Below are positions 1 through 4,840 of a stretch of 7,558 bases of DNA, piece by piece. The stretch covers positions 1 through 7,558 of the forward strand of contig JACRNK010000157.1 in assembly GCA_016234985.1 (NCBI GenBank). The letters are read 5' to 3'. The DNA is from Deltaproteobacteria bacterium (GTDB lineage: Bacteria > Desulfobacterota > GWC2-55-46 > UBA9637). A program made the position numbers and the translations under genes. The notes under the pieces are model-generated. The model saw only the letters and a list, made by a program, of their open reading frames with translations. It searched no databases and had not been told where the DNA came from. How positions within the stretch are numbered: position 1 is the stretch's first letter; each line of letters begins with the position of its first letter.

Positions 1-2001
1 CCAAGATATTCGCCGGACGGCGGCATGATTGCCTTTAATAAACGAGACCCGCACGGCCACGAGGCGATAATAATTGCCAATCAAGACGGCACAGAGATAA
101 AAGATACTCTGCGGAGGCGATATTCAGACCACAGCATATCGTGGTCTCCTGACAGCGAGTCTATATATTTCAGTCAGGCAGAGGTAAATAATGGGTATAA
201 TGTTTATCAGGATTTATATTCATACAATCTCAAAAAACAAAAACTTGAGAGATTGACCGACGGTCTCCGTATAAAAGAGCCTGATGTGTCGCCGGATGGC
301 AAGAGGTTTGCGCTTGTCATAAATAACAGGGGAAGTCAAAACCTTGCAATCCTTGACCTCAAGGCAGAGGGCTCTATATTTAAAAGGCGTTATGATTGCA
401 AACTGGATGTTGTCACCGACTATAAACTTATGCGGGTTTCAAATCCAAGATGGTCTCCTGACGGAAATTTCATTGCCTATTCTGTAACAAGCAATGACGG
501 AAAGAGCAGCCTGTATCTTTACAATATAAAAGAAAAGATGCACAAACAGCTTTTTGAAGAGGTTGGAAGCAACGGATACCCGGCATGGTCAAGGGACGGC
601 AGATATATCATCTATACATCCGACAAAACAAATGTCTATAATCTTTTTGCGTATTCAATGGAAGAGGGAAGACGGTCTCAGGTTGCGCATGTCCCAGGCG
701 GAGCGTTTCAGCCCGATGTCTCTGTTGACGGAAAAACCATTGTTTTTTCCAGTTATGATTCCAGGGGCTTTAAAATTGCAAGCATGGAATATAATCCTGA
801 AAAGTGGATAAAAATGCCAAGCCCTACAATAAAACCGTATTGGAATGAAACAGCAGACAAAGGTAAAGAGCCTGCCCCTGCAGGCTTTAAGCAGGGGTCG
901 GAAATCAAAACTCAGGCCGAAAGCCCTTTAACACCCAAACCTTATTCGGCAGCCGACACCCTCCCTCCCCGCTTCTGGCTTCCGACTTTATCCGGCGATA
1001 AGGACGGTCCTGTATTGGGCGCATTTACAGCAGGCCAGGACGTTCTCGGTTATAACACCTACTATCTTGAAGCCGGCTATGGCGCCGACAGCAGCAGGAT
1101 ATATTATGATGCGGCTTATTTAAATGATTACATCTACCCTACCTTCATGCTCAGGACATATGAAAGGCCTGTCCTCTATTCGGACTTTCTTCAAAAGGGA
1201 GACTATTATGAATTAAACAAGGGGCTTATCTTCAGCATGTCAATTCCGATAAATTATCTGGAGTCGGGATACAGTTTTACTATCGGCTATCATTTGCAAA
1301 AGCAGGAGGCATTAAGCGACCTTACACATAATAAATTCAATGACATAGATGTATTCCAAGGCAGGCGAAACAATGTATTCGCAGGCATTAAATTTAACAG
1401 CAGCCTTAAATATCCTTATTCAGTAAGCCATGAAGAGGGACGAAAAATAAACCTGTTATACAGGCATTATGAGGATAATATCGGAAGCGATTTAAATTCA
1501 AGAGAGTATCTTGCGTCATATTCACAATATTTCCTGATGCCCTTCTCAGGCCCGCTGAGGCACAATGCCCTTTACCTTAACCTTAAAGGCGCTGTGTCAG
1601 AAGGCGGCAGGATAAATCAACAGGCGTTTCAACTTGGCGGCGATTATTTGCAATCCGAATTTCCGCTGCGCGGCTATCCGTCCAGATTTGCAACAGGCCA
1701 GTATATTGCCACAGGAACACTTGAATACCGCACTCCCATCACATACATCCTTCACGGCATAAACACAAAACCGATATTCTGGGACAGGGTGCACGCGGCC
1801 TTTTTTGCAGATGCAGGAGAGGTGTGGGGCGACGGCAGAGGACCTGCTTATAACAGATTAAAGGTCGGCGCAGGCATGGAGGCCAGGCTTGACATGACAA
1901 TAGGCTACTGGCTTGAGATTACGCCTGCGCTCGGAATTGCCCGCGGCCTGACCGAGGGCGGAGAGACAAAGGTTTATTTCACCATATATACAAATTTGTA
2001 A
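1..2001 (+). CDS. TolB-like beta-propeller / surface-antigen outer-membrane barrel protein (5' truncated)
   Basis: The reading frame is open from base 1, and its first codons already encode a PD40 blade motif (PRYSPDGG), so the true start lies upstream; the ATG at 25 is internal. Counting from base 1 there are 666 residues. The first ~255 hold repeated WD40-like PD40 blades with SPDG-type turns near residues 4, 49, 97, 152, 197 and 241, as in TolB. A Pro-rich linker (~280-325) follows. The rest is rich in alternating aromatic and polar strands typical of an outer-membrane barrel, with an LRGY motif at 556-559 as in the bacterial surface antigen/Omp85 family. The end (FTIYTNL) is strand-like but lacks the usual terminal Phe. 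I infer a periplasmic propeller anchored to an outer-membrane barrel. The substrate is unknown, and a function in envelope biogenesis or secretion is only a guess. Confidence 0.85.
   Translation, partial: PRYSPDGGMIAFNKRDPHGHEAIIIANQDGTEIKDTLRRRYSDHSISWSPDSESIYFSQAEVNNGYNVYQDLYSYNLKKQKLERLTDGLRIKEPDVSPDGKRFALVINNRGSQNLAILDLKAEGSIFKRRYDCKLDVVTDYKLMRVSNPRWSPDGNFIAYSVTSNDGKSSLYLYNIKEKMHKQLFEEVGSNGYPAWSRDGRYIIYTSDKTNVYNLFAYSMEEGRRSQVAHVPGGAFQPDVSVDGKTIVFSSYDSRGFKIASMEYNPEKWIKMPSPTIKPYWNETADKGKEPAPAGFKQGSEIKTQAESPLTPKPYSAADTLPPRFWLPTLSGDKDGPVLGAFTAGQDVLGYNTYYLEAGYGADSSRIYYDAAYLNDYIYPTFMLRTYERPVLYSDFLQKGDYYELNKGLIFSMSIPINYLESGYSFTIGYHLQKQEALSDLTHNKFNDIDVFQGRRNNVFAGIKFNSSLKYPYSVSHEEGRKINLLYRHYEDNIGSDLNSREYLASYSQYFLMPFSGPLRHNALYLNLKGAVSEGGRINQQAFQLGGDYLQSEFPLRGYPSRFATGQYIATGTLEYRTPITYILHGINTKPIFWDRVHAAFFADAGEVWGDGRGPAYNRLKVGAGMEARLDMTIGYWLEITPALGIARGLTEGGETKVYFTIYTNL
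871..900. repeat. Palindrome in the linker of the propeller/barrel gene
   Basis: CCCCTGC at 875-881 and GCAGGGG at 891-897 form a perfect 7-bp inverted repeat with a 9-nt loop. It is translated in frame as part of EPAPAGFKQGSEIK, in the low-complexity linker between the propeller and the barrel. It resembles a dispersed palindromic repeat more than a conserved protein segment. A chance inverted repeat of this size cannot be excluded. Confidence 0.4.
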
Positions 2002-2013
2002 GCCCTTGCTTTT

Positions 2014-2043
2014 TTGAAAAAATGTGCTAAAAATAGATATAGA
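2014..2043 (+). promoter_or_regulatory. Possible sigma70-type promoter for the cupredoxin-acpS-hydrogenase genes
   Basis: TTGAAA (2014-2019, 5 of 6 to TTGACA) and TATAGA (2038-2043, 4 of 6 to TATAAT) are separated by 18 bases. They lie in the only AT-rich stretch between the upstream gene and the cupredoxin gene. A transcript from here would carry the palindromic repeats at 2051-2140 in its leader. The match is modest and the surrounding sequence is AT-rich, so chance is a real alternative. Confidence 0.3.
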
Positions 2044-2050
2044 TAAAAAT

Positions 2051-2140
2051 TCCCCCTCCCTTGACGGGAGGGGATTAAGGGGAGGGTGAAAACTTTCAGC
2101 CAATCACCCCCACCCGGCCTCCCCCGTCAAGGGGGAGGGA
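2051..2140. repeat. Two facing palindromic G/C-run repeat units (intergenic)
   Basis: Unit A (2051-2089) contains CCCCTCCC-TTGAC-GGGAGGGG (2053-2073), a perfect 8-bp hairpin, followed by a second G-rich arm ending GAGGGTGA. Unit B (2104-2140) is close to the reverse complement of unit A and contains its own perfect 8-bp hairpin, CCTCCCCC-GTCAA-GGGGGAGG (2118-2138). The two units therefore face each other across about 14 bases and could also pair with one another as one long imperfect stem. The arrangement is that of a REP/MITE-like dispersed element. It could act as an RNA structure or transcription attenuator ahead of the cupredoxin gene, but no T-tract marks it as a standard terminator. With the possible promoter, it accounts for most of the 2002-2168 gap. 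Confidence 0.8.
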
Positions 2141-2168
2141 TAAGCTGACAGAAAAAAGGAGGTCTAAA

Positions 2169-2525
2169 ATGGTAAGAATACTATGTATAATGATGTTTGC
2201 CGCATCGCTTTTGCTTCCCGGCATTGCTGTTTCTCAGGATGTCTCGTTTGAGGTCAAGGCTTACAAGGACAGGTGGGAGCCATCGTCTATCACAATTAAA
2301 AAAGGGCAAAAGGTCAGCATCAAGTTCACATCCCTTGATGTTGACCACAGCGTTGAACTTGACGAGTTTGGCTTGAAAGAGGTTAAAATTCCTGAAAAGG
2401 ATTCTGTTACTTTGGAGTTTACAGCCGATAAAACAGGCACATTCTCTTTCCCGTGCGTAAAATATTGCGGCTGGAGGCATCTGGTTGGAATGAGGCCGAG
2501 GCTGGAGATTAAGGTTGTAGAGTGA
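2169..2525 (+). CDS. Secreted cupredoxin-domain protein with CuA-like ligand set
   Basis: This 118-residue protein starts with a clear signal peptide (about residues 1-23, hydrophobic core LCIMMFAASLLLPGIA, probable cleavage after VSQ). A single cupredoxin fold of ~95 residues follows and should be periplasmic. Visible candidate copper ligands are His60 (DVDHSVEL), Cys96, Cys100, His104 and Met108, in the segment CVKYCGWRHLVGM. The C-x3-C-x3-H pattern matches the binuclear CuA site of cytochrome oxidase subunit II and nitrous-oxide reductase. In those proteins the Met is normally three residues after the His; here it is four. There is no transmembrane anchor or oxidase domain, so this is a stand-alone domain that may carry electrons or handle copper. 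AGGAGG at 2157-2162, six bases before the ATG, fixes the start. The stop overlaps the acpS start by 4 bases. Confidence 0.85.
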   Translation: MVRILCIMMFAASLLLPGIAVSQDVSFEVKAYKDRWEPSSITIKKGQKVSIKFTSLDVDHSVELDEFGLKEVKIPEKDSVTLEFTADKTGTFSFPCVKYCGWRHLVGMRPRLEIKVVE

Positions 2526-2881
2526 CCTATTCCACAGGCATAGATATTGTATCTGTCCCAAGATTGATGAAATCCGTCAATGATGGCGCCTTTCTTGACA
2601 GGCTGCTTACAGATGCGGAAAAGAAATACATCTTCGCAAAGAGACGCCCCTACAAACACCTTGCAGGCAGATTTGCCGCAAAAGAGGCTGTTATGAAGGC
2701 AATAGGCACGGGTTGGGATAAAGGGGTCGGCTGGCGGGATATTGAAATTACAAATGAACCTTCCGGCAAACCACGGGTGAGCCTGCATTCAAAGGCCGGC
2801 GCTCTTGCGAAAGACAGGCGCATCCTCTTAACTCTCTCGTATGCAAAAGATGTTGCCGTGGCATTTGCCGTTATAACTTAA
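2522..2881 (+). CDS. acpS: Holo-[acyl-carrier-protein] synthase (AcpS)
   Basis: This 119-residue cytoplasmic enzyme transfers the 4'-phosphopantetheine group from coenzyme A to a serine of apo-acyl carrier protein, activating it for fatty-acid synthesis. The length is normal for the short AcpS family. The GIDIV motif with Asp8 and the RFAAKEAVMKA motif with Glu55 and Lys59 provide the expected metal-binding and catalytic residues. WRDIEI and GKP, typical of the family, follow. Near the C-terminus, where many members have S-x-S-H, this protein has LTLSYAKD, with Tyr in place of His. The start is GTG at 2522, overlapping the cupredoxin stop as GTGA. The stop shares one base with the ATG of the hydrogenase small subunit (TAATG). 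Both junctions suggest translational coupling. Confidence 0.92.
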   Translation: MTYSTGIDIVSVPRLMKSVNDGAFLDRLLTDAEKKYIFAKRRPYKHLAGRFAAKEAVMKAIGTGWDKGVGWRDIEITNEPSGKPRVSLHSKAGALAKDRRILLTLSYAKDVAVAFAVIT

Positions 2882-3660
2882 TGCAACCTAATGCGATGAA
2901 AACAAGAGCAAAACCAAAGGTCGCCTTCTTTTCTTTCACCTGCTGCGAAGGGTGCCAGCTTCAGGCGCTTTCGTGCGAGGATGAACTTCCTGATATATTA
3001 AGCCTTGTTGACATTGTGAACTTCAGAGAGGCCATTGATGAAAAAAGAGATGACTATGAAATCGCATTCATAGAAGGAAGCGTAAGCAGGACGCAAGAAA
3101 TAGAAGAGGTTAAAAAGATAAGGGAAAAGGCAAAGGTTGTTGTTGCGCTCGGCGCATGCTCATCAACAGGCGGGCTCAACTGTCTTAAGAACAGATTCCC
3201 CATGCAAGAGGCGCAAAAGGTTGTCTATGGCGATAAGGCAAAAAAATACAAGCACCTTGACACAATACCCGCAAGACCGATTGACGCTGTAATTCATGTT
3301 GATTATTACATCCACGGCTGCCCCATAACAAAGTCAGAATTCCTGCATGCGCTCAAGTCCCTGCTTCTCGGCAAAAAACCGGATATTCCCAATTACCCTG
3401 TATGCGTTGACTGCAAGATGGCCGGAAATGTCTGCGTATTTGAAAAAGGCATGACCTGCGTCGGCCCTGTTACGCGGGCAGGCTGCTCCGCAATATGCGT
3501 TACCTACGGCTGTGTATGCTGGGGTTGCAGAGGACTTGTAGATAATCCAAATATTGAGGCGCACGAAGAGACCTTGAAGCGATACGGTTTGACCGTTGAC
3601 GGAGTATTGAGGAGTTTTGATTTGTATGGGGGATGGGAGAGGCATAAGGAGAATAAGTGA
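2881..3660 (+). CDS. [NiFe] hydrogenase small (iron-sulfur, delta-type) subunit, group 3-like
   Basis: This 259-residue subunit carries electrons between the Ni-Fe site of the large subunit and a partner protein. It has no twin-arginine signal, so it is cytoplasmic. The proximal [4Fe-4S] ligands are visible: Cys22 and Cys25 in FTCCEGCQL, Cys93 in LGACSSTGG and Cys147 in HGCP. A second Cys-rich region (Cys175, 178, 185, 193, 202, 206, 211, 213, 216) is of the kind that binds further clusters in soluble group 3 enzymes (HydD of sulfhydrogenase, MvhG). The overall wording best fits a group 3b HydD-like protein, but 3c cannot be excluded by eye. The start at 2881 uses the TAATG overlap with acpS; the in-frame ATG at 2896 is an alternative, and neither has a Shine-Dalgarno. 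Its usual neighbour, the large subunit, begins only 1.18 kb later. Confidence 0.92.
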   Translation: MQPNAMKTRAKPKVAFFSFTCCEGCQLQALSCEDELPDILSLVDIVNFREAIDEKRDDYEIAFIEGSVSRTQEIEEVKKIREKAKVVVALGACSSTGGLNCLKNRFPMQEAQKVVYGDKAKKYKHLDTIPARPIDAVIHVDYYIHGCPITKSEFLHALKSLLLGKKPDIPNYPVCVDCKMAGNVCVFEKGMTCVGPVTRAGCSAICVTYGCVCWGCRGLVDNPNIEAHEETLKRYGLTVDGVLRSFDLYGGWERHKENK

Positions 3661-3678
3661 AAAAGAGATAAGGAGAAT
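3644..3678 (+). repeat. Short direct repeat at the left edge of the interrupting segment
   Basis: ATAAGGAGAAT occurs at 3644-3654, in the last codons of the small-subunit gene, and again at 3668-3678, just after its stop. The copies are offset by 24 bases. Both copies contain an AAGGAG core that could serve as a ribosome binding site. The duplication may mark an insertion scar or an old start region of the next hydrogenase gene; both are inferences. Confidence 0.5.
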
Positions 3679-3736
3679 GGGAAACAAATCTGTCATTTTT
3701 TTCTTACTCTTAATGAACTGTTAGGAACCAAGACTA

Positions 3737-4261
3737 ATGATCCTATGGTCATCACAAAAACTTGAGGAGGCACTGGCACGCGGCGAGTTATCGTCTTGGA
3801 CCAAAGTGAAGTATTTAATCCTTCCTGCCATATTTTCATCGCTTAGTTGGCCTTTCTATCTCATAAGTCCAACTTACGGAGATAAGCCTCCCGTTTTCAC
3901 CAGACTTATTATGCTTATTTTCAGTGCCTTGACTGCCTATATAACGTATAGAGGTATCAAGAGCTGTTTTCAAGAAAACGAAGGTATTGACGGCAAATTG
4001 TTCTTTGAACGCTTTGCTGTCCTGTTTGTACCATCTTTTGTCCGAATCTTGGTGGCGACTTTCTTTGGCAGCATTCTATTGCTTGCTATAATTGGTCTTA
4101 ATAGAGAACGCTTCCCTTTTCTGTTTCAAGGAGTATCTATAATTTTTGCAGCATTCGGCCCTATCATTACGTATGCGCTCTATGCGATGACAAAAGGTTC
4201 GTTTCAAAGGTTCGGTAAATTAGAGAAGCAAAGAGGGGCAAACCTTCAGAATTCATTTTAA
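3737..4261 (+). CDS. Hypothetical integral membrane protein, four predicted helices
   Basis: I do not recognise the family. The 174-residue product has four hydrophobic segments, near residues 25-44, 55-73, 93-120 and 127-151. They follow an amphipathic N-terminal stretch (SQKLEEALARGELSSW), and the C-terminal tail (residues ~152-174) is basic and polar. There is no signal peptide or cysteine motif that would suggest a catalytic role. The loop between helices 2 and 3 contains ENEGIDGKLFFERF, which looks like a conserved family signature. The ATG at 3737 is preceded by a weak AGGA at 3723-3726. The gene lies alone between the hydrogenase small subunit and hicBA. Its position beside a toxin-antitoxin pair suggests accessory cargo, not a hydrogenase component, but a membrane-associated role cannot be ruled out. 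Confidence 0.75.
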   Translation: MILWSSQKLEEALARGELSSWTKVKYLILPAIFSSLSWPFYLISPTYGDKPPVFTRLIMLIFSALTAYITYRGIKSCFQENEGIDGKLFFERFAVLFVPSFVRILVATFFGSILLLAIIGLNRERFPFLFQGVSIIFAAFGPIITYALYAMTKGSFQRFGKLEKQRGANLQNSF

Positions 4262-4281
4262 AAAGAATTGTGCCTGCAACG

Positions 4282-4303
4282 ACAGATAACTATTTTTATC
4301 TGT
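4282..4303. promoter_or_regulatory. Inverted repeat upstream of hicB (possible operator or weak terminator)
   Basis: ACAGATAA (4282-4289) and TTATCTGT (4296-4303) form a perfect 8-bp inverted repeat with a 6-base centre, flanked by an additional complementary pair, GCAAC (4276-4280) and GTTGC (4311-4315). It lies between the membrane-protein stop and the hicB ribosome binding site and overlaps the -35 region of the best promoter candidate. That position suits an autoregulatory operator. The alternative is a weak terminator for the upstream gene, since TTT follows the stem but there is no long T-run. Confidence 0.45.
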
Positions 4304-4324
4304 TTAGCGAGTTGCTATTATAAA
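4296..4324 (+). promoter_or_regulatory. Possible hicBA promoter
   Basis: TATAAA at 4319-4324 (5 of 6 to the -10 consensus) stands 17 bases after TTATCT at 4296-4301, a poor -35 match. The -35 hexamer falls in the right arm of the inverted repeat, so a repressor bound there would block polymerase. An own promoter is expected for a toxin-antitoxin pair, but the -35 is weak. Confidence 0.3.
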
Positions 4325-4347
4325 ACATATAGAAAGGAGGTCTAAAA

Positions 4348-4572
4348 ATGAGTGCATATAAGTTTTCGGTGGTAGTTGAAAAGGACATTAACGGCTATTT
4401 TGCTCTTTGTCCTGAACTTCAGGGGTGCTACACACAGGGTGATACTTATGAAGAGGTTCTGGCGAATATCAAGGACGCTATACACCTTCACATAGAAGAT
4501 AGGCTTGAAAGTGGCGAAGAAATACCTCAGCCAGAATCGGTAAGTCTCACCATGATGGAAGTAGCGGTATGA
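4348..4572 (+). CDS. hicB: HicB-family antitoxin (short form)
   Basis: This 74-residue protein belongs to the HicB-like antitoxin family, which has a partly degraded RNase H-like fold and binds and neutralises the HicA mRNA interferase. The signature is clear: VVVEKDINGYFALCPELQGCYTQ (split: VVVEKDINGYFA then LCPELQGCYTQ, residues 8-30), followed by GDTYEEVLANIKDAI. The protein ends soon after and has no visible helix-turn-helix or ribbon-helix-helix domain, as in the short HicB members. AGGAGG at 4335-4340, seven bases upstream of the ATG, gives a strong start. The stop overlaps the hicA ATG by 4 bases (ATGA). The order is antitoxin first, the reverse of the classical hicAB order but well known for this family. 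Confidence 0.9.
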   Translation: MSAYKFSVVVEKDINGYFALCPELQGCYTQGDTYEEVLANIKDAIHLHIEDRLESGEEIPQPESVSLTMMEVAV

Positions 4573-4799
4573 GTGACAAATTACCGAGAGTAACTGCTTC
4601 TGAGGCAATCAAGGCATTAGAACGGGCAGGTTTCTCATTTTCGCGACAGAGTGGAAGCCACAAGATATATAAAAACAAAGAAGGCAAGAGGGCAACAGTT
4701 CCTTATCATTCAGGAAAGATTCTACACCCTAAAGTTTTGACAAGTATTATTAGAGATGCTGATTTGACGGTAGAGAGATTTAAAGAACTTTTGAAATAA
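4569..4799 (+). CDS. hicA: HicA-family mRNA interferase toxin
   Basis: HicA toxins are small double-stranded-RNA-binding-fold proteins that cleave mRNA and arrest translation when not held by HicB. This 76-residue protein shows the family pattern: a first helix (SEAIKALERAGF), then SRQSGSHKIYKN with the catalytic His31, then the strand RATVPYHSGKILHPKVL and a final helix (LTVERFKELL). All expected parts are present, so it appears intact and probably active. It overlaps hicB by 4 bases, consistent with coupled translation. Its stop lies 41 bases before the hydrogenase large-subunit start, and I saw no terminator between them, so transcription may read through from the toxin-antitoxin promoter into the hydrogenase gene. 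Confidence 0.92.
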   Translation: MSDKLPRVTASEAIKALERAGFSFSRQSGSHKIYKNKEGKRATVPYHSGKILHPKVLTSIIRDADLTVERFKELLK

Positions 4800-4840
4800 T
4801 TTCTGCCTCCACCATGCTTTGCACTTCATAAAAAAACGAT

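Larger units (their letters stand above)
3661..4840. other. Segment interrupting the hydrogenase operon (membrane protein + hicBA)
   Basis: Small- and large-subunit genes of group 3 hydrogenases are normally adjacent. Here 1180 bases separate them, holding a four-helix membrane protein of unknown function and a HicB/HicA pair, with more intergenic space (3661-3736, 4262-4347, 4800-4840) than elsewhere in this tightly overlapped operon. No transposase, integrase, clear terminal inverted repeats or target-site duplication was found, so the mode of entry is unknown. The segment looks more AT-rich than its flanks, judged by eye only. Interpretation as an acquired insertion is an inference from gene order and content. 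Confidence 0.6.

Noticed and set aside
2010..2026. TTTTTTGAAAAAA as a terminator after the barrel gene
   Set aside because: The stem is A/T only, with no GC clamp and no following T-run.
2169..2525. Cupredoxin as cytochrome oxidase subunit II
   Set aside because: No N-terminal helical hairpin, far too short, and no oxidase subunit I or III nearby; only the copper motif is shared.
2181..2788. Reverse-strand frames opposite the cupredoxin and acpS genes
   Set aside because: No ribosome binding site or family signature; both overlap strongly supported + strand genes.
3677..3724. Mini-ORF MGNKSVIFFLLLMNC, resembling a lipoprotein signal start
   Set aside because: Only 15 codons, with the Shine-Dalgarno-like AAGGAG too close to the ATG. 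It may be a remnant of a gene cut by the insertion, but the evidence is too thin to call it.
3720..3728. GTTAGGAAC as an integron core site at the left end of the segment
   Set aside because: The last base breaks GTTRRRY and there is no matching copy at the right end near 4800-4840.
4276..4315. Possible integron attC site between the membrane protein and hicB
   Set aside because: The GCAAC/GTTGC arms do not fit the RYYYAAC/GTTRRRY core, the span is too short, and no matching site or integrase was found at the segment ends.
4342..4608. Reverse-strand frame opposite hicB
   Set aside because: It lies entirely against a well-supported hicB and the hicA start, and has no recognisable features.
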